Origin: Clostridia bacterium
GTDB taxonomy: Bacteria; Bacillota_A; Clostridia; Oscillospirales; CAG-272
Direction: 5' to 3'
DNA length: 11,136 nucleotides
Assembly: GCA_017472105.1 (NCBI GenBank)
Contig: JAFUQY010000168.1
Coordinates: forward strand, 1 to 11,136
The notes under the pieces were generated by a model. That model saw only the letters and a program-made list of their open reading frames with translations, ran no database searches and had not been told where the DNA came from. Below are positions 1 through 7,097 of this stretch, in pieces. Each line of letters starts with the position of its first letter. The stretch's first letter is position 1. A program made the translations under genes and the position numbers.

Positions 1-283
1 AATCAAGGCCATACCAGCCGGGGGAGCAGCGGGTCCCTGTACTCGAAGTCCGCTACAGCGAGGGTGGATTCCCAGACCGAGGCCGGAGCTTGCGTAGTCG
101 GACATTGCACGGAAAGCGTTGACGAATGGGTCTTGCGCGATTGGCGGCTGTGAACCATGTCAGGTGGGGAACCAAGCAGCATTAAGCAGTTTAGCTGATG
201 CGCCGCAAGGCAGCCTGTTCTGAGCCGGAACTGCAATGTCGTACGTAATCTTCGTTCGACGTCTGGGTGTATGGTCTTGATTT
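1..283 (+). ncRNA. ffs: SRP RNA, large bacterial (Firmicutes) type
   Basis: RNA scaffold of the signal recognition particle, which with Ffh targets nascent membrane and secreted proteins. The sequence follows the Bacillus subtilis scRNA layout. An Alu-type 5' domain (GGGGGAGCAGC then a CCCUGUACU segment, about 20-45) is followed by a GUUGACG...UGGGUC-UUGCGC stretch (about 118-139), the conserved domain IV hairpin (about 151-190) and the 3' return strand containing UGCGCCGCAAGGCAGCCU. Bases 1-14 pair without a gap with 269-282 (13 Watson-Crick pairs and one G-U), forming the terminal helix and fixing both ends to within a few bases; the 5' end could lie just outside the window. The domain IV GGAA tetraloop is at 168-171, closed by GG/CC where CC/GG is usual. 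It lies directly upstream of dnaX, as in Bacillus. Its promoter is outside the window and no intrinsic terminator separates it from dnaX, so processing of a joint transcript is likely. Confidence 0.95.
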
Positions 284-321
284 GCGAGTTATTTTATCTT
301 TCAGGGGAAAGGGTGTATATT

Positions 322-1899
322 GTGCATCAGGCATTGTACAGAAAATACCGTCCGCGCCGCTTTGACGATGTGTGCGGTGAAGAACATGTGACGTCCGTTC
401 TCAGGTATGAGGCAAAAACGGAGCACTTTTCTCATGCCTACCTCTTCACAGGACCCCGCGGAACCGGCAAAACGACCTGCGCGAAGATTCTCTCCAAGGT
501 TGTCAACTGCGAAAATCCCGTTGACGGCGAACCCTGCGGCGAATGCTTTGCCTGCCGTTCGATCGACAGCGGATCGGCAACCGACGTTCTGGAAATGGAC
601 GCGGCGTCGAACAACGGTGTTGACTACATCCGCGACATCCGCGACGAGGTCAGCTTCACGCCGGCGTCCCTGAAAAAACGCGTCTACATCATCGACGAGG
701 TTCATATGCTTTCGGTTTCCGCGTTCAATGCCCTGCTGAAGACGCTGGAAGAGCCGCCGGCGCATGTGGTGTTCATTCTTGCGACCACGGAACTGCACAA
801 GCTGCCCGCGACGATCATTTCCCGGTGTCAGCGGTTCGATTTCCGTCGGATCAAAGCTGACGTGATTGCGTCGAGACTCCTGCACATCGCAAAAACCGAG
901 CAGATGGGGCTGGATGAGGACGCGGCTCTGGTCATCGCAAAACAGGCACAGGGCGGTATGCGCGACGCGATTTCCCTGTTCGAGCTCTGCGCGGCGGGCG
1001 GACATGACGTGACACGCGAACGGGTTGCCGACATTCTCGGGCTGACCGGGATTGAGCTTCTCTATAAAACTGCGGTTGCGGTGTCGAAAAATGACGCGGC
1101 TTCCCTTTTCAAGATTATTTCCACGGTGAATTCTTCCTCGCGCGACGTTTCCGTGTTCTGGTCGGAGCTGATTTCCTTCTGGCGGGACATGCTGGTGTAC
1201 AAGTACCTTCCCGAAACCGAACGCGCGGGTTACATGGACATGACTGACGCGGAATTCCGTCTCCTCGGAGATGCGGCGCGGCGGTTCTCGTCCTCTGCAA
1301 TCACGTATCATTTCAGTCTCATGGACGACGCGCTCCGTGACATGACCAGACTCCCGCAGACCAAGCGTCTGACCGCGGAGCTGACCCTGATTAAAATGGC
1401 GGACGCTTCCCTTGCCTCCTCGAACGATGCGCTTCTCTCGCGGATTGCGGCGCTTGAGGAAAAGGTGATGCTTCTGGAAACCGCACCGGCTCCCGTACAA
1501 ACGGCTCCAGCAGCTGCTGCCGAACCCGTGATTCCGGCGGAACCTGCGGCAGTGACTCCGGCTCCAGCGGCGGAAGAAGCACCCGCACCGGAATCTGTAC
1601 AGTCGATGGAACCCGTGACCTCCCTTGGCGACGTTGTTGAGCGGGTTGCGGCACAGAATCCTCCCTGCGGCGGTTTTCTCGCGGACTGTGACTGCTTTGT
1701 TTCCTCCGACGGAAAGCTCCTCGTTGTCAAGTGTCTGAATGCGTTTGCTCAGAACATGCTCTCGACCGACTCCTCCATGCAGTCCCTGCGTTCCGCGTTC
1801 CGTCTCTGCGGCATCATTGAAGCCAACGCGGAAATCCGGATCGAGACCGGTGCTGTGGCAAAGAAACGTCCGGCAATCGATGAGCTGACAGAATTATAA
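322..1899 (+). CDS. dnaX: DNA polymerase III subunit gamma/tau (clamp loader)
   Basis: AAA+ ATPase of the replicative clamp loader, which opens and loads the beta sliding clamp. The protein is 525 aa from the GTG at 322. Visible motifs are Walker A GPRGTGKT (44-51), a four-cysteine zinc module (C63, C72, C75, C78), Walker B IIDEVH (123-128), sensor 1 (FILATTE), the SRC motif with the arginine finger (ISRCQRFDF) and sensor 2 GGMRD with R214. A helical collar follows, then an Ala/Pro-rich linker (about 387-425) and a C-terminal domain of about 100 residues, as in tau proteins of Firmicutes. The frame stays open upstream to an ATG at 271, but that codon lies inside the SRP RNA terminal helix. 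GTG 322 gives the family's usual N-terminus (HQALYRKYRP) and has a purine-rich AGGGGAAAGGG site (303-313) 8 nt upstream. GTG 313 is a less likely alternative. No obvious internal frameshift signal for a gamma form was found. Confidence 0.96.
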   Translation: MHQALYRKYRPRRFDDVCGEEHVTSVLRYEAKTEHFSHAYLFTGPRGTGKTTCAKILSKVVNCENPVDGEPCGECFACRSIDSGSATDVLEMDAASNNGVDYIRDIRDEVSFTPASLKKRVYIIDEVHMLSVSAFNALLKTLEEPPAHVVFILATTELHKLPATIISRCQRFDFRRIKADVIASRLLHIAKTEQMGLDEDAALVIAKQAQGGMRDAISLFELCAAGGHDVTRERVADILGLTGIELLYKTAVAVSKNDAASLFKIISTVNSSSRDVSVFWSELISFWRDMLVYKYLPETERAGYMDMTDAEFRLLGDAARRFSSSAITYHFSLMDDALRDMTRLPQTKRLTAELTLIKMADASLASSNDALLSRIAALEEKVMLLETAPAPVQTAPAAAAEPVIPAEPAAVTPAPAAEEAPAPESVQSMEPVTSLGDVVERVAAQNPPCGGFLADCDCFVSSDGKLLVVKCLNAFAQNMLSTDSSMQSLRSAFRLCGIIEANAEIRIETGAVAKKRPAIDELTEL

Positions 1900-1972
1900 T
1901 GCAGACTCCACAAATCGTCAACAATCCGAATGGATTCAAATTCTATATATTTCATAAAGGTGGTAAACTCAC

Positions 1973-2329
1973 ATGAAAGCAAGACTCCCGAAGGGTGTAG
2001 GCGGCGGTCCTACCAATATGCAGGGTATGATCAAGCAGGCACAGAAGATGCAGGAAGACATGACCGCTCTTCAGGCTGAACTTGACACCCGTGAATACGA
2101 AGTAAAGGCAGGCGGCGGCGTCGTTACCGTAAAGATCAACGGCAAGCTCGAAGTTCTGTCCATTGATATCGCTCCCGAAGTTGTCGATCCCGATGATATC
2201 GAAACCATGACCGACATCGTGATTGCAGCTGTCAACGAAGCAATCAAGAAGGTCAACGAAACCAACAGCGAAGAAATGGGCAAGATCACCGGCGGTCTGA
2301 ACGTTCCCGGTCTCCCCGGTCTGTTCTAA
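1973..2329 (+). CDS. ybaB: YbaB/EbfC-family nucleoid-associated protein
   Basis: Small DNA-binding protein (118 aa) of the YbaB/EbfC family (YaaK in Bacillus), known as a dimer that binds and bridges DNA. The sequence shows the family's Met/Gln-rich N-terminal helix (NMQGMIKQAQKMQEDM, residues about 15-30), the core TREYEVKAGGGVVTVKINGK followed by LSIDI, the VDPDDIE turn, and a C-terminal helix ending in a Gly/Pro-rich tail. The ATG at 1973 is preceded by a good ribosome site, AAAGGTGG (1956-1963), spaced 9 nt. It sits 73 nt after dnaX and 3 nt before recR, the classical order, so it is expected to be co-transcribed with them. Its precise role is not settled even in model organisms. Confidence 0.95.
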   Translation: MKARLPKGVGGGPTNMQGMIKQAQKMQEDMTALQAELDTREYEVKAGGGVVTVKINGKLEVLSIDIAPEVVDPDDIETMTDIVIAAVNEAIKKVNETNSEEMGKITGGLNVPGLPGLF

Positions 2330-2332
2330 GCC

Positions 2333-2947
2333 ATGAACGAGAATCTGGAGCCCCTGGAACGGCTGGCGGACATGTTCCGTAAGCTGGACGGCGTCGGAAA
2401 ACGGTCTGCGGCACGGTACGCGTACAACATTCTCAGCTTCACTCCCGAAGAAGCGGCGGAATTTGCGGAGGCGATCATGGCGGCAAAGACCGAAATCCAC
2501 CGCTGCTCCGTCTGCTGCAACATCACAACCGGCGAGGTCTGCAAATACTGCGCGTCTCCCGAACGGGATCACAGCGTCATCTGCGTGGTGGAAGACCCCC
2601 GTGCTGTGATGGCGATTGAGAAGACCCGGAAGTTCCGCGGCGTTTACCATGTTCTGCACGGCACCATTTCTCCCATGCGCGGCATTCTTCCCGATATGCT
2701 GACCATCCGCGAGCTTCTCGCACGGCTGAGCACAACGGATGAAGAAAACAAGGTGGACGAGGTCATCATCGCGACCAATCCCACGGTCGAAGGCGACGCA
2801 ACGGCGATGTATCTTGCAAAGCTGATTGCCCCGCTCGGCGTGAAGGCATCCAGAATCGCCAACGGTGTTCCGATCGGTGCGGAGCTGGAATATGCCGACG
2901 AAGTCACCCTGATGCGCGCCATGGAAGGCAGATATGCACTCAACTGA
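2333..2947 (+). CDS. recR: Recombination mediator protein RecR
   Basis: RecR works with RecO (and RecF) to load RecA on SSB-coated single-stranded DNA during gap repair. At 204 aa it has the family length and all its parts: an N-terminal helix-hairpin-helix (LDGVGKRSAARYAY, 18-31), a C4 zinc finger (C58, C61, C70, C73), a Toprim domain starting ICVVEDPR (83-90, acidic E87/D88) and running through TNPTVEGDATA (149-158), and the C-terminal GVPIGAELEYADE segment (178-190). The start is 3 nt after the ybaB stop. I see no convincing Shine-Dalgarno sequence in the CCGGTCTGTTCTAAGCC just upstream, so translation is probably coupled to ybaB. It is the last gene of the block and is followed at once by a strong terminator. 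Confidence 0.97.
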   Translation: MNENLEPLERLADMFRKLDGVGKRSAARYAYNILSFTPEEAAEFAEAIMAAKTEIHRCSVCCNITTGEVCKYCASPERDHSVICVVEDPRAVMAIEKTRKFRGVYHVLHGTISPMRGILPDMLTIRELLARLSTTDEENKVDEVIIATNPTVEGDATAMYLAKLIAPLGVKASRIANGVPIGAELEYADEVTLMRAMEGRYALN

Positions 2948-2952
2948 ATCCG

Positions 2953-2986
2953 AAAGCATCTCAAAACGAGGTGCTTTTTGTTTTTT
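2953..2986 (+). terminator. Rho-independent terminator after recR
   Basis: A 10-bp stem, AAAGCATCTC (2953-2962) with GAGGTGCTTT (2968-2977, one G-U pair), has a 5-nt loop AAAAC and runs into a T-tract TTTTTGTTTTTT (2975-2986). It starts 5 nt after the recR stop codon and closes the dnaX-ybaB-recR transcription unit. Confidence 0.9.
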
Positions 2987-2987
2987 C

Positions 2988-3026
2988 GAAAGAAAAACAG
3001 GCACCCGCAATCATGAATGCCTGTTT
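2988..3026 (-). terminator. Rho-independent terminator after the Nudix gene
   Basis: Read on the minus strand, AAACAGGCA (3026-3018) pairs with TGCCTGTTT (3003-2995) around a 14-nt loop, followed by a T-rich run (TTTTTCTTTC). It lies 5 nt past the stop codon of the Nudix gene and back-to-back with the recR terminator, as expected between convergent operons. The long loop makes it weaker than its partner. Confidence 0.7.
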
Positions 3027-3031
3027 CTGTT

Positions 3032-3445
3032 TCATTTGCCTGTCAGATAAAGGTTGGCTTCTGTCAGAATCCGTTTGGAACTCTCAAACTGAAGAAGTGT
3101 CATCGCCTGTTCGAAGTCAGTCAGTACGGCGCCGGATAACTCTTCCCGCTGATAGGTGAACTCCTGATTCTCATATTCACCGAGGAAATACACGATATGC
3201 TTGAGAATATCCGGCTTCCACGGAATGGGATGCGAATCCTCCGTGCGGAAGCCGTCGAGCAGAGTGACGCGAAGTCCGACCTCTTCAAACACTTCCCGCA
3301 GAGCCGTTTCATGCTCGGTTTCGCCCGGTTCCGTGTGTCCCTTCGGAAAGCCATAGAAGCCTTCGAGATTCCGGATCAGGAGATACAGAATTCTGCCGTT
3401 ATTCCGCGTAAAGACGACGGCTCCGCAGGATTTTTCGGTAGTCAT
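3032..3445 (-). CDS. Nudix hydrolase, possible Ap4A pyrophosphohydrolase type
   Basis: A 137-aa single-domain Nudix protein. These enzymes hydrolyse nucleoside diphosphates linked to another moiety, using a divalent metal. The complete Nudix box GX5EX7REUXEEXGU is present at residues 36-58 (G36, E42, R50, E51, E54, E55, G57), with the N-terminal strand KSCGAVVF and GFYGFPKGH leading into it. The KSCGAVVF start and FPKGH are typical of bacterial bis(5'-nucleosyl)-tetraphosphatase-like members, but Nudix substrate cannot be settled from sequence. The ATG lies 18 nt after the stop of the second permease, with GGAGG (3461-3457) spaced 11 nt, rather long. It is the last gene of the ABC transporter operon and is followed by a terminator. 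Whether it works with the transporter or simply rides along is unknown. Confidence 0.9.
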   Translation of the reverse strand: MTTEKSCGAVVFTRNNGRILYLLIRNLEGFYGFPKGHTEPGETEHETALREVFEEVGLRVTLLDGFRTEDSHPIPWKPDILKHIVYFLGEYENQEFTYQREELSGAVLTDFEQAMTLLQFESSKRILTEANLYLTGK

Positions 3446-3463
3446 GCAGCAGGTGTCCTCCGT

Positions 3464-4822
3464 TCATTTCGTTTTCAGCATGCCGAGAATCTGCTTCAGC
3501 TTCGGCGGGTTGCCCTTGTAGAACGACATGAGTCTGTAAATCCGTCCGGCGCAGAGCAGAATCAACGCCGAGAACAGAAGCGTGAGCGCAAGGGACAGCA
3601 GTCCGAGAAGCGGTGACACATTGCCGAGGAGTACCTGCGACGGTGTAATCAGAACGGCAGTGAACGGAACGAAGTGCATCCATGCGGCGTTTGCCATCTC
3701 GCCGGTTTCGAACAGATTGCCGCCGAAGACGACTGCCATGAAGCTGACGACGAGCGACATGGTGAAGAGCATGTTCGTGGACTGGAGGTCTTCCTGCTTC
3801 CCTGCCGCCGCTCCGCCGATGGATGCAAGGGAGCAGTACAGGATGCATCCCGACAGCATCAGGAGCAGTGCGAGCACGATTCCGCCGGGCGTGAACATGC
3901 CGTCAAGAAGCGCGAGGGCGTCGGTGACATCGCTGAGCTTCGGGGCGTTCACGGGATCGATTGCGGAAGAGACGGCAAAGCCTGCGAGAGCACCGATGAG
4001 AAGCGAGAAAAGCCACGCGGCAAGCTGAATCACCGCACAGCAGAGATTCGCCGCGAATTTGCCGAAGATCATGGCGGCGGGACGGACGGAGACGAGGATG
4101 GTGTCCATGAGCTTGGACGTTTTCTCCATGACGATGAGCTGAGCCGCGCCCTGACCGTAGAAGAGCACGAAGAAGTAGAGGAACATCACGGTCACATACG
4201 GCAGGAGCATGCCGAGAAGTTCCCGCGTGGATTCGTCAGCGAAGTCTTCGGGTTCTTCCGGTGCCGGATCGCCGTCGGGTTCGTTCAGTGAATTGACCGT
4301 GATCGGCATGATGACCTGCATCATTTCTTCCGTCGTCATGCCGGATTTGAGTGCAAGAATCTCGCTGAAACGCACATAGAACGTACCGGTCAGAATGCCG
4401 AGATCGTCGTCGGAAACCGCGGTGTCGTCTCCCGTGATGAGGCTTGCGTCATACATGCCGTCGGATCGGGTGACGTACAGCAGAACGCCGTTTTCGTCCG
4501 ACAGGAGCCGGGCTTTGGCTTCATCATAATCCGTGCACGGGACAACGTGGATGGTGCTCAGATCGGGATCGGTTGCCGTAATCAGGCTGTAATCGGTGAC
4601 GGGATCGGTTTCGTCGACGGTGTACAACGTGTGAACCGTGCCTGTAAAGACGGTTTCCGCTTCCGAATCCCCGAGTGCGGTTGTGATTGTGAGAATCAGG
4701 AACGGGATCAGGAAAAGAATCGCCGCGAAAATAACGGTGGTACGCTTCCACGACGCGGATCCGGTGGTCATTTTCATCGTGAATCCGAAGACCTTCGGGA
4801 AGCCTGTGAGAGTCTGTTTCAT
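3464..4822 (-). CDS. ABC-2 type transporter permease (second of a pair)
   Basis: Integral membrane subunit (452 aa) of an ABC exporter of the NatB/YhaP class. A short cytoplasmic N-terminus leads to TM1 (about 29-50), then a large extracytoplasmic domain (about 51-203) rich in Asp, Glu and Thr. A cluster of further TM segments follows at about 205-228, 248-282, 313-340, 350-368, 383-400 and 403-427. Between them lies the cytoplasmic coupling motif MEKTSKLMDTILVSVRP (232-248), characteristic of this family and matched in the neighbouring permease. The start codon overlaps the first permease's stop as ATGA and is preceded by a near-perfect AGGAGGT spaced 6 nt, so this subunit should be made efficiently. 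Together with the neighbouring ATPase and permease it probably forms a heteromeric ABC exporter. The substrate is unknown. Confidence 0.9.
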   Translation of the reverse strand: MKQTLTGFPKVFGFTMKMTTGSASWKRTTVIFAAILFLIPFLILTITTALGDSEAETVFTGTVHTLYTVDETDPVTDYSLITATDPDLSTIHVVPCTDYDEAKARLLSDENGVLLYVTRSDGMYDASLITGDDTAVSDDDLGILTGTFYVRFSEILALKSGMTTEEMMQVIMPITVNSLNEPDGDPAPEEPEDFADESTRELLGMLLPYVTVMFLYFFVLFYGQGAAQLIVMEKTSKLMDTILVSVRPAAMIFGKFAANLCCAVIQLAAWLFSLLIGALAGFAVSSAIDPVNAPKLSDVTDALALLDGMFTPGGIVLALLLMLSGCILYCSLASIGGAAAGKQEDLQSTNMLFTMSLVVSFMAVVFGGNLFETGEMANAAWMHFVPFTAVLITPSQVLLGNVSPLLGLLSLALTLLFSALILLCAGRIYRLMSFYKGNPPKLKQILGMLKTK

Positions 4823-6114
4823 TTCCGTACCTCCTTCCCCGTTGCCATGCGGACGATCTGCGGGAATGTCAGACGCTTGCCGCGGTAGATAATCAGTTCT
4901 TCATAAATTTTCGCGCACATGCCGGCAAGAAGTGCGATGACCGCAAGCTGGAGAATCCACGCGATAACAAGGACGCCCGCGCCGATGCTGCCCATCATGA
5001 ACTGCACGGGTGCGCAGAAAACGGACACCATGGGGATGAGTGAAGTCACCACGGCAACGGTCTGCGATTCGGCCATGGAGGTGAACAGCGCGATCATGTA
5101 GCATCCCATGACGATCATGATGCTTGTCGAGTTGGCGGACTGGATATCCTCGGGTTCGGAACATCCCGCGCCGGTCATGCCGGAGAGGAGCGAGTACGTC
5201 AGATAGCCGAGGAAGAGCGAAAATACCGCCGCCGCAACCGTTCCGGGGTTGATATTGAGCTCCGCGAGCGGGACGCCCATGGAATTCAGAAGTTCGCCGG
5301 GAGAGCCGCCGCCGAGAAGTTTTCGGTTAATGAGGTTGGAGATGACGCCGCAGAGTGCGTAGACCGCCATCATGCCGAAGACGTAGGTCATCACGGCGAG
5401 GATTTTGCCGAGGATCAGGGCGAGCGGACGGACGCTTATCATGAGCGTTTCGACAAGGCGCGAGGTCTTTTCTTCGACCACGGACTGGACGATGAACGCC
5501 GCCGCAAACATGCTCACGAGCATCACGAGGATGGAGTAGATGAGCTGAACGAAATACGCGCCCATTTCGTCGTCCGTGTTGGGATTTTCGTATTCGGAGA
5601 CGCTGTACCCGCTGACATCATAGGAAGACGTGAGCACATCCACACCTTTGCTCTGCGCGATGCGTGCCTCATCAAGCTGCCATTCGGCGTGACTGCCGAG
5701 CGGATCCCCGATGCCGTCCGGGGCGTAAACGTCGATGAGGTACCCGTCGGCGGTGAGATACAGATGCAGCCATGCCTCGTTATCTGCAATGCTGACGGCG
5801 GATTCGTAAGTATCGTTGGTGAGCTGTACCGTTTCCACGGGAACTTCCGCGTAATCTCCTGCGGCAATGACGGGGCTGAGTCCGGTTTCGTCGGTCAGAT
5901 AGATTCTGGACGGGAGCAGAATCTCCGTTTCGGTCGACGGCTCCATGACCGGTTCGTCCGAATCCGCGCCGCCGATGAGGGACATTGCGGGAAACATGAC
6001 CAGAATCATGACCGCCGAGATCAGGAGCGAGATCAGATTGGCACGGTTGACGACAAGCTGGCGCAGAGTGAACGCGAAGACCTTGCCGGTGCCGGTGAAA
6101 TCATTCCGCTTCAT
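4819..6114 (-). CDS. ABC-2 type transporter permease (first of a pair)
   Basis: A 431-aa membrane permease of the NatB/YhaP class, paralogous to the next gene downstream. TM1 spans about 27-48, followed by an extracytoplasmic domain (about 49-186) rich in acidic and Thr/Ser residues. Further TMs lie at about 188-210, 229-262, 291-314, 330-347, 352-372 and 377-402. The coupling motif EEKTSRLVETLMISVRP (214-230) and a later PEDIQSAN segment (321-328) have direct counterparts in the second permease (EKTSKLMDTILVSVRP; QEDLQSTN). The frame is open to an ATG at 6162, but that lies well inside the ATPase gene. ATG 6114 gives an N-terminus (MKRNDFTGTGKVFAFTLRQ) that matches the layout of the second permease (GFPKVFGFTMK). 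With this start it overlaps the ATPase stop by 14 nt, implying translational coupling; the ribosome site (GTGGGTGAA) is weak. Confidence 0.9.
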   Translation of the reverse strand: MKRNDFTGTGKVFAFTLRQLVVNRANLISLLISAVMILVMFPAMSLIGGADSDEPVMEPSTETEILLPSRIYLTDETGLSPVIAAGDYAEVPVETVQLTNDTYESAVSIADNEAWLHLYLTADGYLIDVYAPDGIGDPLGSHAEWQLDEARIAQSKGVDVLTSSYDVSGYSVSEYENPNTDDEMGAYFVQLIYSILVMLVSMFAAAFIVQSVVEEKTSRLVETLMISVRPLALILGKILAVMTYVFGMMAVYALCGVISNLINRKLLGGGSPGELLNSMGVPLAELNINPGTVAAAVFSLFLGYLTYSLLSGMTGAGCSEPEDIQSANSTSIMIVMGCYMIALFTSMAESQTVAVVTSLIPMVSVFCAPVQFMMGSIGAGVLVIAWILQLAVIALLAGMCAKIYEELIIYRGKRLTFPQIVRMATGKEVRK

Positions 6115-7045
6115 TGGCTTCACCCACTTTTTCGACGAAAATCTCGTGCAGGGACGGCTCACGCAGATCGAATGTAATCACGGTCACACCGGCATCAATG
6201 AGCGTTCCGAGCAGACGATTCGCCTCCGCTTCTCCGGAAACCTTGAGTTTATATTCGTTTTCCTTCCGCGAGAGCAGCCGTGCGCCGGAGGTTTCAAGGA
6301 GTCCGGTGATGTCGCTCTCGGTTTTGAGGTTCAGATTGACGCGTCCCCAGCTCTTCTTGATGTCGGCGAGATGCCCCTGCACGATTGCGCGGGATTTGTT
6401 CATGATCGTGATATCCGTGCAGAATTCCTCAACGGTTGCCATCTGATGGCTGGACATGATGACGTACTTGCCGCGGTCGATCTCCTCACGGATGATTTCC
6501 TTGAACAGATCCGTGTTCACCGGGTCAAGTCCGGACAGCGGCTCGTCGAGAATCAGCAGCTCCGGGTCGGAAATCAAGGCGATCATGAACTGGATCTTCT
6601 GCTGATTGCCCTTGGAGAGCTGATCCGCGAGCTTGGGCTTTGCCTTTCCCTTTTTGCCCGGCTCGATTGTCGGATACAGATATTCCGTGGCGTCCAGACG
6701 CTCAGCCCAGTAACGGATCCGCTGTTTTGCGTCCGCTTTGGAGACACCGCGCAGGCCTGCAAAATACATCAGCTGATCCATGAGGCTGTATTTCGGGTAA
6801 AGTCCGCGTTCTTCCGCCAGATACCCGACGTTGCAGGTGTTGATGTCGAGCGGCTTGCCGTTCCAGAGAACCGTGCCCGCGTCCTTTGCCAGCATTCCCA
6901 GCATCATGCGGATGGATGTGGTTTTTCCCGCGCCGTTTGTGCCGAGCAGAGCGTACACGCCGTGGTCCTGCATGGCGAAGCTCAGATCGTCCACAACGGT
7001 TTTTTCACCGTATTTTTTCGTCAGATGCTCAACGATGAGACTCAT
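6101..7045 (-). CDS. ABC transporter ATP-binding protein (NatA/YhaQ class)
   Basis: A 314-aa cytoplasmic ATPase that should power the two downstream permeases. It shows Walker A GTNGAGKT (35-42), the ABC signature LSKGNQQK (143-150), Walker B with catalytic glutamate LLILDEP (163-169, E168), D-loop SGLDP (171-175) and H-loop H200. The Q-loop position reads YLAEERGLYP, with Glu in place of Gln, as is common in NatA/YhaQ-like ATPases. A Lys-rich stretch PGKKGKAKPK (129-138) sits just before the signature and looks like an insertion. A C-terminal domain of about 85 residues (230-314) is also typical of the class. The ATG has an excellent ribosome site TAGGAGA (minus strand, 7057-7051) spaced 5 nt and a clear promoter upstream. 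It is the first gene of the operon ATPase - permease - permease - Nudix. Confidence 0.95.
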   Translation of the reverse strand: MSLIVEHLTKKYGEKTVVDDLSFAMQDHGVYALLGTNGAGKTTSIRMMLGMLAKDAGTVLWNGKPLDINTCNVGYLAEERGLYPKYSLMDQLMYFAGLRGVSKADAKQRIRYWAERLDATEYLYPTIEPGKKGKAKPKLADQLSKGNQQKIQFMIALISDPELLILDEPLSGLDPVNTDLFKEIIREEIDRGKYVIMSSHQMATVEEFCTDITIMNKSRAIVQGHLADIKKSWGRVNLNLKTESDITGLLETSGARLLSRKENEYKLKVSGEAEANRLLGTLIDAGVTVITFDLREPSLHEIFVEKVGEANEAE

Positions 7046-7062
7046 TTTATTCTCCTAATAAA

Positions 7063-7097
7063 AGAAATTCCTGTACGTTCATTATACAGGAATTTCT
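7063..7097 (-). repeat. Perfect 13-bp inverted repeat over the ABC operon promoter
   Basis: AGAAATTCCTGTA (7063-7075) is an exact inverted match to TACAGGAATTTCT (7085-7097), with a 9-nt spacer. The dyad straddles the -10 element of the ABC operon, so it could be a repressor operator. On the minus strand the second arm runs into TTTCTTTTATT, so the same element could also act as an A/T-rich intrinsic terminator for transcripts entering from the upstream dehydrogenase gene. Confidence 0.75.

Noticed and set aside
3..236. A 77-aa minus-strand frame at the window start
   Set aside because: The region is SRP RNA, whose structure explains its conservation.
673..679. A run of six A in dnaX as a possible programmed frameshift site
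   Set aside because: It is not the A_AAA_AAG slippery heptamer, and lies in the AAA+ core, too early to give a functional short subunit.
301..1500. A 399-aa open frame on the minus strand opposite dnaX
   Set aside because: It is rich in Arg/His with no recognisable domain, and lies wholly over a strongly supported dnaX; typical antisense openness in GC-rich coding DNA.
1895..1900. A TATAAT hexamer at the dnaX stop codon, possible promoter for ybaB
   Set aside because: The sequence 17 nt upstream (around 1872-1877) does not resemble a -35 element, and dnaX-ybaB-recR normally share a transcript.
1952..3010. A 352-aa minus-strand frame across ybaB and recR
   Set aside because: It crosses two conserved genes, their junction and the recR terminator, and shows no domain-like pattern.
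2971..3159. A 62-aa plus-strand frame starting within the recR terminator
   Set aside because: It begins inside the hairpin, overlaps the Nudix gene on the other strand, and has no ribosome site or known motif.
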